A stretch of 64,000 nt of DNA from positions 124,001 through 188,000 of the forward strand of contig NZ_CACVAF010000001.1 in assembly GCF_902726565.1 (NCBI RefSeq), read 5' to 3'. A program made the position numbers and the translations under genes. Shown here in pieces: positions 24,958 to 34,646 of this stretch (position 1 is its first letter; every line of letters starts with the position of its first letter). Source of the stretch: Yersinia vastinensis (GTDB taxonomy: Bacteria; Pseudomonadota; Gammaproteobacteria; Enterobacterales; Enterobacteriaceae). Under the pieces are notes generated by a model. That model made no database searches, was not told the origin of the DNA, and saw only the letters and a list, made by a program, of their open reading frames with translations.

Positions 24958-25344
24958 TTAACGACGTACTGCGATAGCTTCTATTTCGATTTTGACATCT
25001 TTTGGCAAACGGGCAACTTCAACGCATGAGCGCGCAGGGAATGGCGCATTATGCTCAGTAAAGAAAGCTTCGTAAGTCGCGTTTACGGTACTGAAATCAT
25101 TCAGATCTTTAACAAACACAGTTGTTTTTACGATATCGGCAACTTTCAGACCCGCAGCTTCGACAATGGCTTTCACATTTTCCAGTGACTGACGCGCCTG
25201 AGCGGAGACGTCATCGGCAACCAGACCCGTTTTTGGATCAACCGGGATCTGGCCGGAAGTGATGATCATACTGCCCAGATCGACACCCTGAACATAAGGG
25301 CCGATAGCGGCAGGGGCAAGCTCAGTGCTGATAATGCGTGACAT
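24958..25344 (-). CDS. ridA: 2-iminobutanoate/2-iminopropanoate deaminase RidA
   Basis: 128 aa, the length of E. coli RidA (YjgF). The trimeric chorismate-mutase-like fold has the active-site Arg in FPARSCVEVARLPKDVKIEIEAIA at the C-terminus. It hydrolyses reactive enamine/imine intermediates released by PLP dehydratases, protecting PLP enzymes (family knowledge). It stands just downstream of pyrI, as in E. coli. The start behind AGGAGTCTAC is clear. Confidence 0.96.
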   Translation of the reverse strand: MSRIISTELAPAAIGPYVQGVDLGSMIITSGQIPVDPKTGLVADDVSAQARQSLENVKAIVEAAGLKVADIVKTTVFVKDLNDFSTVNATYEAFFTEHNAPFPARSCVEVARLPKDVKIEIEAIAVRR

Positions 25345-25491
25345 GTAGACTCCTGGTTTACGTAATGGTAGGGGTAAGAATTATCCCCACCATTATAAAG
25401 ATGGGGGGGATTACAGCAACCTACTCACTCAGTTTGCTTTAGCCCGCCACTGTAAATATTGACGGGCAGCCATATTTATCTGAGCAATGGA

Positions 25492-25956
25492 TTAATCTGC
25501 TTGAAGAACAACTTGATGATCGAACTCTTTTTCGCAATATTTGCATTTAAGGTAGATCTCACCCTGCTTGGCAGTCACTTTGAAGCTGGAATCTACCGGC
25601 TCGTTATGGCTAATACAGTTACTGTTAGGGCAGGTGAGTACCGCATCAATATGTTCTGGTAGGCTAAGGGTTAGCTTTTTCACAACTTCATAGTTGTCGA
25701 TACGGTTAACTGTCGCATCTGGTGCATACATTGCCAATTGGTTGGCTTGCTGCTCTGTCAGGAAAGTATTTTCTATTTTAATCAAATCTTTACGGCCTGA
25801 GCGTTTAGACGGTAAATTTAGCCCAATAGTGATGCGTTGATCAGTTGCGGTCAGTTTGAACAACGATAACAATTTGAACCCGATTTGCGCCGGAATATGG
25901 TCAATCACAGTGCCACATTTAATCGCTTCAACCTGTAGTTTATAATCCTGAGTCAT
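25492..25956 (-). CDS. pyrI: Aspartate carbamoyltransferase regulatory chain
   Basis: 154 aa from the ATG at 25956, with AGGGGGA at normal distance. A TTG two codons upstream is rejected. The N-terminal nucleotide-binding domain ([21 protein letters not shown]) and the C-terminal zinc domain with four Cys (CPNSNC...CKYC) are present. It binds CTP/ATP and assembles with PyrB trimers into the allosteric holoenzyme. It follows pyrB by 13 nt. Confidence 0.97.
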   Translation of the reverse strand: MTQDYKLQVEAIKCGTVIDHIPAQIGFKLLSLFKLTATDQRITIGLNLPSKRSGRKDLIKIENTFLTEQQANQLAMYAPDATVNRIDNYEVVKKLTLSLPEHIDAVLTCPNSNCISHNEPVDSSFKVTAKQGEIYLKCKYCEKEFDHQVVLQAD

Positions 25957-25969
25957 GTTCAATTCCCCC

Positions 25970-26905
25970 TTACAGAGCTAATTCTTCGTTTAATACCAGT
26001 GCCAACAGCGCCTGACGTGCAAAAATCCCATTACCTGCTTGTTGGAAATAGTAGGCATAAGGGGTTTTGTCGACATCCGTGGTAATTTCATCAATACGCG
26101 GTAGCGGATGCAGCACTTTGAGATTATCTCGCGCTCCATTCAAATCAGCGGCGCGTAGGACGAACTGTGCTTTGACATTGGCGTACTCTGATGGGTCAAG
26201 GCGCTCTTTTTGTACGCGGGTCATATAGAGAATGTCCAACTCAGGCACCACTTCTTCAATGCTTTCGTGCAGGCTGTATTCAATGCCTTTTTCTTCCAGC
26301 ATTTGCAGGATATAAGCCGGCATTGCCAGAGCATCTGGGGCAATAAAGAAGAAACGGTTACCATTGAATTTAGCCAGTGCTTGCGTTAACGAATGCACAG
26401 TGCGGCCATATTTCAGGTCACCGACCATGGCGATATTGATGTTATCCAGCCGCCCTTGAGTTTCTTGGATAGTGAATAAATCGAGCAGTGTTTGAGTTGG
26501 GTGCTGGTTTGCGCCGTCACCGGCATTGACGACGGGAACATGGCCAGAGAATTGAGCCGCCAGACGGGAAGCACCTTCTTGCGGGTGACGCATGACGATG
26601 GCATCAACATAAGTGCTGATAACAGACATGGTATCGGCTAGCGTTTCCCCTTTTTTCCCCAGCGAAGTATTGCTGCTGTCAGAAAAGCCGACGACTGAGG
26701 CACCGAGCCGGTGAATAGAGGTTTCAAACGACAAACGAGTGCGGGTGGAGGCTTCAAAAAAGCAACTGGCGATCACTTTATGTTTTAACAACTCAGGTTG
26801 CGGATGACTTTTCAGACTGGCGGCAGTACGCAGCACCAGTTCCAGTTCCTCGCGGCATAAGTCGTTAATTGAGATGATGTGCTTGTGATACAACGGGTTG
26901 GCCAT
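25970..26905 (-). CDS. pyrB: Aspartate carbamoyltransferase catalytic chain
   Basis: 311 aa. The carbamoyl-phosphate loop STRTRLS is at residues 53-59, with [12 protein letters not shown] and the C-terminal HPLPRIDEI motif. It catalyses carbamoyl phosphate + aspartate to N-carbamoyl-aspartate, the committed step of pyrimidine synthesis. Expression is controlled by UTP-sensitive attenuation in the pyrL leader upstream. Forms the pyrLBI unit. Confidence 0.98.
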   Translation of the reverse strand: MANPLYHKHIISINDLCREELELVLRTAASLKSHPQPELLKHKVIASCFFEASTRTRLSFETSIHRLGASVVGFSDSSNTSLGKKGETLADTMSVISTYVDAIVMRHPQEGASRLAAQFSGHVPVVNAGDGANQHPTQTLLDLFTIQETQGRLDNINIAMVGDLKYGRTVHSLTQALAKFNGNRFFFIAPDALAMPAYILQMLEEKGIEYSLHESIEEVVPELDILYMTRVQKERLDPSEYANVKAQFVLRAADLNGARDNLKVLHPLPRIDEITTDVDKTPYAYYFQQAGNGIFARQALLALVLNEELAL

Positions 26906-26995
26906 TTTCGCTCTCCTCTGCGGCTGCCCGTGATCTCGGGCACCTTAATTTTTAATCAGTTGTAATGATGTTGAATTTGGCACCGATCAACAGAC

Positions 26996-27020
26996 AAAAA
27001 AAAGCCCCTCAATGAGGGGC
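26996..27020 (-). terminator. pyrBI attenuator terminator
   Basis: On the minus strand GCCCCTC (27020-27014) and GAGGGGC (27010-27004) form the hairpin, followed by eight T (27003-26996). It overlaps the stop codon of the pyrL leader peptide (27009), which is the arrangement needed for UTP-dependent attenuation, where a closely following ribosome prevents hairpin formation. Confidence 0.93.
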
Positions 27021-27137
27021 CTTACAGGATCGGTTTAGCAACAGGAGAAAGAACGGCAGTTGGCTGCCTGCTGGCAGGCCATTTTGTCGACCATCGATAG
27101 GGTCATTTTCAACAAAACGCGCTTGGCTTTTCATCAT
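27009..27137 (-). CDS. pyrL: pyrBI leader peptide PyrL
   Basis: 42 aa, starting at the first of two adjacent ATGs behind GGGAGAT. The second ATG (27134) is also possible. The U-rich codons PFFLLLL precede the attenuator, as in E. coli PyrL (44 aa), where polymerase pausing at low UTP lets the ribosome catch up. Sequence identity outside this stretch is low, as usual for leader peptides. An in-frame extension further upstream lacks a ribosome site. Confidence 0.85.
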   Translation of the reverse strand: MMKSQARFVENDPIDGRQNGLPAGSQLPFFLLLLNRSCKAPH

Positions 27138-27293
27138 ATCTCCCGGCAAATTGTGGCGAATTATACTCGCGTGTGATTTCTCTGCAAGGGGAAAAGGCCG
27201 CATTTTTTATGATTAGCAAACGATTACTTAGTATGTTTTGATTTTAAATATATTTAATGAAGGAGAGAGGGAAGACCGGATATTAGATATTGG

Positions 27294-27352
27294 ATCAGGT
27301 TTCGGTTGATATTCGTTCTGTGATTACCTGTTTCCCGCAGCCTCAACCGAGC
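27294..27352 (+). repeat. Short relative of the inverted-repeat element
   Basis: ATCAGGTTTCGGTTGA (27294-27309) matches the left end of the element at 20525 in 15 of 16 bases. CTCAACCGAGC (27341-27351) is a partial inverse. The 75-bp core is missing. The stretch 27138-27475 otherwise has no gene. It also contains GCGAAAG/CTTTCGC (27389-27409) and other weak hairpins downstream of ptsO. Confidence 0.45.
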
Positions 27353-27475
27353 TAAAGGGCAGGCCGGCCCTCGTGTCCCTACAGATTGCGCGAAAGATGG
27401 CTGCTTTCGCAGTGCTCTCCGGCAGTTACAGAGGCTGTCTTGCTCCAAGCTCGACAGCGCCTTTGCCGACAAGAC

Positions 27476-27748
27476 TTAATCCTCATCAAACCCTGAGTTG
27501 AACAACTCAATAACCGCAGCGAGCGCTTGAATTTCATCAGGCCCGGTGGCTTCCACTTCAATCTGGCGGCCTTTTGCAGAATCAAGCATCAGCAGCGCAA
27601 TCACGCTGCTGGCTTCTGCTTCAGTACCACTGTCATTACGTAACATCACTTCAGCATCAAAACTCTGAACCAGCTCGAACAATTTCATCGCGGGTCTGGC
27701 ATGCATTCCCAACTTGTTTTTGATCTCAACGGTCTGTTTGACGGTCAT
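27476..27748 (-). CDS. ptsO: Nitrogen PTS phosphocarrier NPr
   Basis: 90 aa, HPr fold. The phosphorylated His16 is in [11 protein letters not shown], and the regulatory-Ser region is DSAKG. NPr passes phosphate from EI-Ntr (PtsP) to EIIA-Ntr (PtsN), linking nitrogen status to potassium and envelope functions (family knowledge). Its ATG overlaps the rapZ stop (TAATG). It is the last gene of the rpoN-hpf-ptsN-rapZ-ptsO block. Confidence 0.97.
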   Translation of the reverse strand: MTVKQTVEIKNKLGMHARPAMKLFELVQSFDAEVMLRNDSGTEAEASSVIALLMLDSAKGRQIEVEATGPDEIQALAAVIELFNSGFDED

Positions 27749-28599
27749 TATTTACGCTTTTCCAGGGTGCGATGGCGTGACTGGACGTTTTTGCCGCGAG
27801 CGCGGAAATAATCGGCCAGTTGTTCAGCGACATAGACTGAGCGGTGTTTACCGCCGGTACAGCCAATAGCAACAGTCAGATAACTGCGGTTATTGGTTTC
27901 CAGCATCGGTAACCACAATTCCAGATAGCTGCGGGTCTGATAAATAAAGTTATGGACTTCAGTATGGCGATCAAGGAAGGAGATGACGGGCTTATCCAAA
28001 CCTGTCATTGGACGTAATTTCGGGTCCCAGTGTGGGTTTGGCAAGAAGCGAACATCAAATACATAATCTGCATCAATAGGAATGCCGTGTTTAAAGCCAA
28101 AGGATTCAAACACCATAGTCAACTCGCGCTCACGTTTACCCAGCAGACGGGTTCGCAGCATCTCCGCTAACTCATGCACTGACATTTCTGACGTATCAAT
28201 AATCAGATCAGCCCGTGAGCGCAATGGCTCCAGTAGGGCACTTTCTTCATCAATGGCACTTTCTAATGACAGATTTTTGGTCGACAGTGGGTGCAGGCGA
28301 CGGGTGTCACTATAGCGACGAATCAGGGTATTGCGATCAGCATCCAAAAACAGCAACTGTGGTGAAAAGCTCTCTGGCAGTTGAGTCATGGCATGTTCAA
28401 ATACCTCAGGAGATTCAGGCATATTACGCACGTCAATGCTCACTGCGGCGGAGATATTCCTCTCGGCAAGTGTGCTTGCCAATTGCGGCAACAAAACCAC
28501 AGGCAAGTTATCAACGCAATAAAAGCCCATATCTTCCAATGCGCGCAAAGCAACAGACTTCCCTGAACCGGAACGGCCGCTGACAATCATCAGCACCAT
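27748..28599 (-). CDS. rapZ: RNase adapter RapZ
   Basis: 283 aa, nearly identical to E. coli RapZ (284 aa). Walker A is GRSGSGKS (residues 8-15). The C-terminal RNA-binding domain has [16 protein letters not shown] and the basic tail [10 protein letters not shown]. RapZ delivers the sRNA GlmZ to RNase E and senses glucosamine-6-phosphate, controlling GlmS synthesis. A 150-bp repeat separates it from ptsN upstream, which may uncouple the two genes. Confidence 0.97.
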   Translation of the reverse strand: MVLMIVSGRSGSGKSVALRALEDMGFYCVDNLPVVLLPQLASTLAERNISAAVSIDVRNMPESPEVFEHAMTQLPESFSPQLLFLDADRNTLIRRYSDTRRLHPLSTKNLSLESAIDEESALLEPLRSRADLIIDTSEMSVHELAEMLRTRLLGKRERELTMVFESFGFKHGIPIDADYVFDVRFLPNPHWDPKLRPMTGLDKPVISFLDRHTEVHNFIYQTRSYLELWLPMLETNNRSYLTVAIGCTGGKHRSVYVAEQLADYFRARGKNVQSRHRTLEKRK

Positions 28600-28624
28600 G
28601 TGAGTGACTCCCCTATCTTATGTG

Positions 28625-28775
28625 CCCTGCGTACTTGAAGTGCAGGGTGTTAGCTGTGCTCTTTCACCCGAATCACTGACTTGAGTAAGCTCATCGGGAC
28701 TCATTTGCTTGCTGCCTACCCGCGACTCCAATGACTTTGGGCAATATCCTGCATACTTGAAGTGCAGGGTGTTTC
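28625..28775 (+). repeat. Second dispersed repeat family, copy A
   Basis: Order of blocks: TACTTGAAGTGCAGGGTGTT, then CACCCGAATCACTGACTTGA...CTCATCGGG (a CCCGA/TCGGG palindrome), then TGCTGCCTACCCGCGACTCC-AATGACTTTGG, then TACTTGAAGTGCAGGGTGTT again. The same order recurs at 62303-62455. The outer CCCTGC/GCAGGG can also pair. It lies between ptsN and rapZ inside a co-directional gene block. Confidence 0.85.
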
Positions 28776-28781
28776 ACGCGA

Positions 28782-29264
28782 TTACGCTGTCTCTGGCGGT
28801 AATTCAGTCATTATTTGATAAAGCTCTTCATCACTTTGTGCTGCTCGTAGACGGCGACACACTGTTTTATCAGCTAATCTCTTGGCCACTAAAGATAAAG
28901 TGTGTAAGTGAGTTTTACATTGATCTGCTGGAACCAACAAGGCAAATAATAGGTCAACCGGTTGGTTATCAATCGCATCGAAAGCAATAGGTTGCTCCAG
29001 ACGGATAAATACGCCCACAGCACGTAATGTATCTTCTTCCAACTTGCCATGAGGTATCGCGATACCACTGCCAATGCCAGTGCTGCCCATACGTTCGCGG
29101 GTTAATACAGCATCGAAAACGATCTGTGAGGGCAGGTTAAGCTGTTTGGCAGCTAACTCGCTGATAATTTCCAAAGCCCGTTTTTTACTTGAGCAATGTA
29201 CGGAGCTTTTGGTGCACTCGATATTTAATACCGAGCTTAATTGCAATGCTGGATCGTTGATCAT
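28782..29264 (-). CDS. ptsN: Nitrogen PTS EIIA-Ntr
   Basis: 160 aa from the ATG at 29264, chosen because MINDPALQLSSVL aligns with the E. coli start. A GTG four codons upstream (29276) is possible. It is a PTS EIIA domain of the fructose class with phosphorylated His72 in GIAIPHGKL. The unphosphorylated form affects K+ transport (TrkA, KdpD) and other targets. It receives phosphate from NPr encoded two genes downstream. Confidence 0.96.
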   Translation of the reverse strand: MINDPALQLSSVLNIECTKSSVHCSSKKRALEIISELAAKQLNLPSQIVFDAVLTRERMGSTGIGSGIAIPHGKLEEDTLRAVGVFIRLEQPIAFDAIDNQPVDLLFALLVPADQCKTHLHTLSLVAKRLADKTVCRRLRAAQSDEELYQIMTELPPETA

Positions 29265-29385
29265 CTCATCTTTCACTTAAGCGCTGTTTTAGACCTGATG
29301 CCAGCGGGGAATTTATCTCCACCGCTGGCTCAGGCTATGTAGCGAGTGTAGAACCTTTATTGGTGAATTTCAGCTACAAGGATTC

Positions 29386-29673
29386 TTAATGTTGTTTCAA
29401 TTTATCTTTATGTTTGTTCAACTGGCGGGCCAGTTTATCAACCAAAATATCAATGGCAGCGTACATATCCTCCTGCTCTGAACTAGCGTGCAACTCGCCT
29501 CCATTCACATGTACCGTGGCTTCTGCAATTTGTTTTACTTTTTCGACACTTAAAACCACATACACTTGGTTAATTCGATCAAAATATTGCTCAAGTTTGG
29601 CAAATTTAGTGGTAACAAACTCGCGTAATGCTTCGGTTATTTCGACATGATGTCCGGTAATATTGAGCTGCAT
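29386..29673 (-). CDS. hpf: Ribosome hibernation promoting factor HPF (short form)
   Basis: 95 aa, identical in length to E. coli HPF (YhbH). It has the beta-alpha-beta-beta-beta-alpha fold with the basic helix LVDKLARQLNKHKDKLKQH at the end. It binds the 30S decoding region and promotes 100S ribosome dimers with RMF in stationary phase. It lies 23 nt after rpoN, in the conserved block. Confidence 0.97.
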   Translation of the reverse strand: MQLNITGHHVEITEALREFVTTKFAKLEQYFDRINQVYVVLSVEKVKQIAEATVHVNGGELHASSEQEDMYAAIDILVDKLARQLNKHKDKLKQH

Positions 29674-29696
29674 AGTGTCTTCCTTCTCAGTTCAGG

Positions 29697-31130
29697 TCAA
29701 ACCAACTGTTTACGCTGATTCGACGGCGGGATGGATAACGACTCTCGGTACTTTGCGACAGTTCGCCGTGCCACCATAATGCCTTGTTCACATAATAGTG
29801 TGGTCAGCTTGCTGTCACTAAGTGGTTTGGCAGGGTTTTCTGCCGCAACCAATTTTTTCACCAGTGCACGAATGGCAGTAGAGGAAGCTTCACCTCCGCT
29901 TTCTGTGTTGACGTGACTGGAGAAGAAATATTTCAGCTCGAAAATACCCCGAGGACTGTGCAGGAACTTCTGCGTGGTCACACGGGAAATTGTCGATTCA
30001 TGCATATCCACGGCCTGAGCAATGTCTGCCAGTACCATAGGTTTCATAAATTCAGGCCCATTCTCAAAAAATGCGACTTGCTGCTCGACAATGCAACGCG
30101 CTACTTTCAGCAGCGTTTCATTACGGCTTTCAAGGCTTTTTATCAGCCATTTCGCCTCTTGCAGATTGCTACGGATAAACTGCCCATCGCTATCATTACG
30201 GGTGTTGCTGCCCATTGCTGCATATTGCTGATTAATTTTCAGGCGTGGAATGCTATCGGCATTCAGCTCGACCGTCCAGTGTCCTTTGTCTTTACGTACC
30301 AGAACATCCGGAATGACATACTCGGATTCCCCGGTATTGATAGATTGACCTGGGCGCGGGTCCAGTGACTGAATCAGGGCGATTGCTTCTTTAAGTGTAT
30401 CTTCTTTTAGCCGACTTAAGCGGATCATCGTGCGGAAATCATGGTTACCCAGCAAGTCCAGATATTCACTGATAATTAAGCGTGCTTCGGCAAGATAAGG
30501 CGTGTCTTTGGTATATTGTGATAACTGAACCAGCAAACATTCACGTAGGTTACGAGCAGCAACACCAATAGGATCAAAGTGTTGTATCCGTTTAAGCACG
30601 GCCTCGACTTCATCCAGCGCAACGTTCTCATCCCCCATGCTTTCCAGAATATCTTCCAGTGGAACAGTGAGATAGCCGGTGTCATCCACCGCATCAACAA
30701 TAGAGGTTGCTATCGCGGCATCTGTTTCGGAGAAAGGGGTTAAATCCACTTGCCACATCAGATAATCTTGCAGCGTTTGGGTGGTTTCCCCCTGATAGAC
30801 CGGCAGTTCGTCATCACTGTAATCATTGCCCATACCTGATGGCGTACCTGCGGTGTAAATCTCATCCCAGGTGGCATCCAACGGCAACTCTTCCGGCATA
30901 TCTTTTTGTTCTAGCGCCTCGCGAGTATCAAGCGATTCACTGTCTACCGTTTCTTTAGCATCTATTTCTTCATGAAGATCAGTCTGCTCAAGCAGGGGGT
31001 TGCTCTCCAGCGCTAACTGAATCTCCTGTTGGAGTTCAAGTGTAGAGAGCTGCAGCAAGCGAATTGCCTGCTGTAGCTGCGGAGTCATTGCCAGTTGTTG
31101 GCTGAACTTGAGTTGCAAACCTTGCTTCAT
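29697..31130 (-). CDS. rpoN: RNA polymerase sigma-54 factor
   Basis: 477 aa, the E. coli length. The Gln/Leu-rich activator-response region I ([26 protein letters not shown]) is at the N-terminus, an acidic region II at ~45-110, then the core-binding region. The RpoN box [15 protein letters not shown] near the C-terminus recognises the -24 element. It serves nitrogen and other promoters that need AAA+ activators. One likely target in this window is the Anbu operon. Confidence 0.98.
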   Translation of the reverse strand: MKQGLQLKFSQQLAMTPQLQQAIRLLQLSTLELQQEIQLALESNPLLEQTDLHEEIDAKETVDSESLDTREALEQKDMPEELPLDATWDEIYTAGTPSGMGNDYSDDELPVYQGETTQTLQDYLMWQVDLTPFSETDAAIATSIVDAVDDTGYLTVPLEDILESMGDENVALDEVEAVLKRIQHFDPIGVAARNLRECLLVQLSQYTKDTPYLAEARLIISEYLDLLGNHDFRTMIRLSRLKEDTLKEAIALIQSLDPRPGQSINTGESEYVIPDVLVRKDKGHWTVELNADSIPRLKINQQYAAMGSNTRNDSDGQFIRSNLQEAKWLIKSLESRNETLLKVARCIVEQQVAFFENGPEFMKPMVLADIAQAVDMHESTISRVTTQKFLHSPRGIFELKYFFSSHVNTESGGEASSTAIRALVKKLVAAENPAKPLSDSKLTTLLCEQGIMVARRTVAKYRESLSIPPSNQRKQLV

Positions 31131-31182
31131 AATACGGTATCAATTTTCCTTAATGGATGACGAAACGTCTTTCGAGTGAAAA

Positions 31183-31908
31183 TTAGAGCCGGAACTCTTC
31201 ACCCAAATAAACACGTTTAACTTGTTCGTCAGCCAAAATTTCCTGTGGTGTGCCGTGAGCAATTAGATGCCCTTGGCTTACAATATAAGCCCGTTCACAA
31301 ACGTCTAGTGTTTCACGCACGTTATGATCGGTAATCAGGACGCCGAGCCCGCTGTCACGCAGATGCTCAATAATTTTTTTAATATCAATAACAGAGATCG
31401 GATCAACCCCGGCAAAAGGCTCATCCAACAAGATAAATTTAGGATTTGCCGCCAGCGCACGGGCGATTTCTACACGGCGACGTTCACCACCGGAAAGCGA
31501 CTGGCCTAGACTGTCACGTAAATGAGTAATATGGAACTCTTCCATTAACTCTTCTGCGCGCTCTTGGCGTTGCTCAGACGAAAGGTCTTTACGGATTTCC
31601 AGTACCGCCATCAGATTGTTAAACACACTCAGGCGGCGGAAGATAGAGGCTTCTTGCGGCAAGTAACCAATCCCGCGCAGGGCGCGTTCATGCAGTGGCA
31701 AGAGGCTGATATCTTCCTCATCAATCACAATACGCCCGGCGTCACGTTGGACAATGCCGACGACCATATAAAAAGTGGTGGTTTTACCCGCACCATTCGG
31801 CCCAAGCAGGCCGACAATTTCACCGGACTTCACTTTCAGGCTAACGTCTTCGACCACTTTACGGCCTTTGTACGCCTTAGCCAGTTTTTCTGCGATTAAT
31901 GTTGCCAT
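31183..31908 (-). CDS. lptB: LPS export ABC transporter ATPase LptB
   Basis: 241 aa. Walker A is GPNGAGKTT, the signature [15 protein letters not shown], Walker [14 protein letters not shown], and the H-loop [10 protein letters not shown]. It powers LptB2FG extraction of LPS from the inner membrane into the LptC-A-D bridge. It follows lptA by 6 nt and precedes rpoN, as in E. coli. Confidence 0.98.
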   Translation of the reverse strand: MATLIAEKLAKAYKGRKVVEDVSLKVKSGEIVGLLGPNGAGKTTTFYMVVGIVQRDAGRIVIDEEDISLLPLHERALRGIGYLPQEASIFRRLSVFNNLMAVLEIRKDLSSEQRQERAEELMEEFHITHLRDSLGQSLSGGERRRVEIARALAANPKFILLDEPFAGVDPISVIDIKKIIEHLRDSGLGVLITDHNVRETLDVCERAYIVSQGHLIAHGTPQEILADEQVKRVYLGEEFRL

Positions 31909-31914
31909 AAATGA

Positions 31915-32460
31915 TTACTTACTCTTTTTTTGGCCTGATGCTGCTGGCCCTTTGTCTTGTAATTGGGACGGTAATAGCACGGTTGTGACGCGGTTGCCTT
32001 TATTACTGAAGGCTTCCATCTGCTGTTTTTTCACCAGATAAGTGATGCGATCACCTTTAATATTGCTATCAAGCTGCTCCAGATAAGCATCACCGGTCAA
32101 GATGACCAGATCGTTAGCGACTTCGTAACGCAGCTTCTGGCCGTGGCCTTTGACAGGTTTACCGCTATCTTGCATCTGATAGAAGGTGACGGGGTTACCG
32201 AAACCTTCGATGACCATTTTGTTTTGATCCCCTCCGGGGCGAGTCACCACAACTTTATCAGCTTTAATCTCAATGGTGCCTTGCTTGATAACCACATTAT
32301 CAGTAAATGTGACGGTATTCGCGGCCATATCTAACGCTTGTTTGACCGAATCGACCAGAACAGGCTGGTCCGAATCGCCGGTCAAAGCCAATGCAGGCAA
32401 ACTTGCGGCCAAAAGCGAACTGGCAAGCAAAAAATGGCGAATTTTATTTTTGGATTTCAT
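31915..32460 (-). CDS. lptA: LPS transport periplasmic protein LptA
   Basis: 181 aa from the ATG at 32460 (MKSKNKIRHFLLASSLLAASLPALA signal peptide, cleavage after ALA). The mature jelly-roll forms the periplasmic bridge for LPS. The conserved TRPGGDQNKMVIEGFGNPVTFYQ stretch is present. The gene starts inside the last 17 nt of lptC, so translation is coupled. Confidence 0.97.
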   Translation of the reverse strand: MKSKNKIRHFLLASSLLAASLPALALTGDSDQPVLVDSVKQALDMAANTVTFTDNVVIKQGTIEIKADKVVVTRPGGDQNKMVIEGFGNPVTFYQMQDSGKPVKGHGQKLRYEVANDLVILTGDAYLEQLDSNIKGDRITYLVKKQQMEAFSNKGNRVTTVLLPSQLQDKGPAASGQKKSK

Positions 32461-33007
32461 AAGAGGTTTTAACCTTTTCAATCAGCTCGGCGGTTTTATC
32501 CCGCAAGTTCCCACGCATTTTCATGCCGTTAGATGTAAATCCAACACCAAAGAGGGTAACTTCATCGTCTGAGGATACATCCTGAGTGATCAAATTAACC
32601 TGGGCGTTATCAGTTTTAATTTTTTGTAACTGGGCATCTGGGGTCAGGCTATCAACCTCAACATGACCATACAAATAAAGCATCTTATCATTGGTCAGCT
32701 TGGCGCGGTCTGCCCGTACTGTCCAAGTGGCGACAGCATTCTCGTCAAACATGGTCATGACGGGTCTGGTGAACCATGTTAGTTCTTGCGTACTAAAGTT
32801 CTGAACCTCTTCAGCCACCAATTTATAGCTTAGTTGCCCGACCGGATTAAAAACCACCGTCACCGTATGCTGGCTTTGTGAAGAAGGTTCGTTATCATCA
32901 GCGACTATTTGGCTACTCTGCTGATTAAAGCCAGACATATTCCAGCCAATGAGTGCCAAAGCAATCAGTGCTAAGGATATCGTTATCCATAGTCTTGTTT
33001 TACTCAT
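32444..33007 (-). CDS. lptC: LPS export protein LptC
   Basis: 187 aa. One N-terminal membrane anchor (residues ~7-25, LWITISLALIALALIGW) is followed by a periplasmic jelly-roll domain (YLYGHVEVDSLT..., VTLFGVGFTSNGMKMRGNL). It connects LptB2FG to LptA. It overlaps kdsC by 4 nt (ATGA) and lptA by 17 nt. Confidence 0.97.
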   Translation of the reverse strand: MSKTRLWITISLALIALALIGWNMSGFNQQSSQIVADDNEPSSQSQHTVTVVFNPVGQLSYKLVAEEVQNFSTQELTWFTRPVMTMFDENAVATWTVRADRAKLTNDKMLYLYGHVEVDSLTPDAQLQKIKTDNAQVNLITQDVSSDDEVTLFGVGFTSNGMKMRGNLRDKTAELIEKVKTSYEIQK

Positions 33008-33567
33008 ATCGACAATCCTTTGGCACCGTCGAGTTTACCTTGGGCCAATAATATCAAATCGCATATCTCGCGTACTGCACCGCGCCCGCCATTGATCTGC
33101 GTAACATAATGCGCCTTGGGAATGAGCAGTGGATGGGCATCCGCCACGGCGACAGATAACCCAACTTCCGCCATCACAGGCCAATCAATCAGGTCATCAC
33201 CAATATAAGCCACCTGTTCAGGCGAGCATTTTAATGTTTTCAATAATTCTTTATAAGCGATCAGCTTATCAGATTGCCCTTGATAAAGGTGGGTAATCCC
33301 TAAGGTATTGGCGCGGTCTTCTACTAATTTTGCGCGGCGACCAGTAATAATAGCCACTTCAACCCCTGAGGTTATCAGGCAGCGGATACCATAGCCATCA
33401 CGCACGTTGAAAGCTTTCAGCTCTTCGCCCTGATTACCCATATAAATCAGGCCATCAGACATGACGCCATCAACATCACAAATCAGTAGACGAATATTTT
33501 CCGCGCGTTGCATGACGCTGCTCGCTACTGGCCCATAGCATGTGTCCTGATAAACATTACTGCTCAT
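33004..33567 (-). CDS. kdsC: KDO-8-phosphate phosphatase KdsC
   Basis: 187 aa, C0-type HAD phosphatase. The nucleophile and acid/base are Asp31 and Asp33 in ICDVDGVMSDG, with Lys in QGQSDKLIAYKELL and the third motif YIGDDLIDWPVM. It removes phosphate from KDO-8-P to give KDO for inner-core LPS. It lies between kdsD and lptC in a tightly spaced LPS operon. Confidence 0.97.
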   Translation of the reverse strand: MSSNVYQDTCYGPVASSVMQRAENIRLLICDVDGVMSDGLIYMGNQGEELKAFNVRDGYGIRCLITSGVEVAIITGRRAKLVEDRANTLGITHLYQGQSDKLIAYKELLKTLKCSPEQVAYIGDDLIDWPVMAEVGLSVAVADAHPLLIPKAHYVTQINGGRGAVREICDLILLAQGKLDGAKGLSI

Positions 33568-33580
33568 AACTTACCCTTAA

Positions 33581-34603
33581 TTAAACCACTCCGGCTCTCA
33601 GCATGTCGTGCATATGCACCACGCCCAGCAATTGATCACCGTCGGCGACTAACACCGCGGTAATATGACGTGACTCCATCAGATTAAGTGCATCGACCGC
33701 CAACATTGTTGGCCGAACCCGAATACCGCCACTGGTCATCACATCGGCGATTTTCGCATTATTCAAGTCCACACCCATATCGAATACCCGGCGTAAGTCA
33801 CCGTCGGTAAAGATACCTTTAATCATCATCAAGTCGTCACAAATGACAGTTAAACCCAGATTTTTCCGAGTAATCTCCAATAAGGCATCGCGCAATGAGG
33901 CATCGGGGCTGACATGTGGAATATCTGCGCCAGTGTGCATGATATCGCTGATACGTAATAGCAGTTTACGCCCCAGTGCACCACCGGGATGAGACAGTGC
34001 AAAATCTTCTTGAGTGAAGCCCCGCGCCTGCAAGAGTGCAACGGCGAGGGCATCACCCATCACTAATGTGGCGGTAGTGCTGGTAGTGGGTGCCAGTCCT
34101 AACGGGCATGCCTCTTGTGGCACTTTAATACACAAATGAATATCGGCGGCTTTGCCCATGGTGCTTTCTGGATTATTACTCATGCAGATAAGCTGGATTT
34201 TCTGGCGTTTGAGCACCGGAATCAAGGCGAGAATTTCGTTGGACTCGCCCGAATTGGAAATGGCTAACACAATATCTTGTGGTGTGATCATGCCCAAATC
34301 GCCATGACTGGCTTCACCGGGATGGACAAAGAATGACGGCGTGCCCGTGCTAGCAAAGGTTGCGGCAATTTTGCACCCAATATGGCCCGACTTTCCCATC
34401 CCCATAACGACAACTTTGCCGTGGCAATTAAATATTGCCTCGCAGGCTTGGGTAAAATCGTCATTAATGTATTGATCGAGCTGTGCCAGACCTTCGCGCT
34501 CAATCTGTAGTACTTGTTTACCCGCCTGCTGAAAATCCACCCTTGGTTGTGAATCCACAACTGATTGTGAATTAACATCCGGCTGTAAATTAGAAGAAGA
34601 CAT
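33581..34603 (-). CDS. kdsD: Arabinose-5-phosphate isomerase KdsD
   Basis: 340 aa. The SIS domain (VVVMGMGKSGHIGCKIAATFASTGTP, SNSGESNEI) is followed by two CBS domains (IMHTGADIPHV..., VMTSGGIRVRP...). It converts ribulose-5-P to arabinose-5-P, the first step to KDO. It is 12 residues longer than E. coli KdsD because the N-terminus carries an imperfect 18-nt tandem duplication (NSQSVV/DSQPRV). Start ATG at 34603 is preceded by GAACCAAG. Confidence 0.96.
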   Translation of the reverse strand: MSSSNLQPDVNSQSVVDSQPRVDFQQAGKQVLQIEREGLAQLDQYINDDFTQACEAIFNCHGKVVVMGMGKSGHIGCKIAATFASTGTPSFFVHPGEASHGDLGMITPQDIVLAISNSGESNEILALIPVLKRQKIQLICMSNNPESTMGKAADIHLCIKVPQEACPLGLAPTTSTTATLVMGDALAVALLQARGFTQEDFALSHPGGALGRKLLLRISDIMHTGADIPHVSPDASLRDALLEITRKNLGLTVICDDLMMIKGIFTDGDLRRVFDMGVDLNNAKIADVMTSGGIRVRPTMLAVDALNLMESRHITAVLVADGDQLLGVVHMHDMLRAGVV

Positions 34604-34646
34604 ACTTGGTTCCCGCTCAATGCTAAATTTTGATAAGCAACATGGG

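Noticed and set aside
28625-28775. Repeat copies considered as CRISPR or tRNA-like structures
   Set aside because: Only two similar blocks flank unrelated palindromic segments, there are no regular spacers and no cloverleaf. It is a dispersed intergenic repeat.
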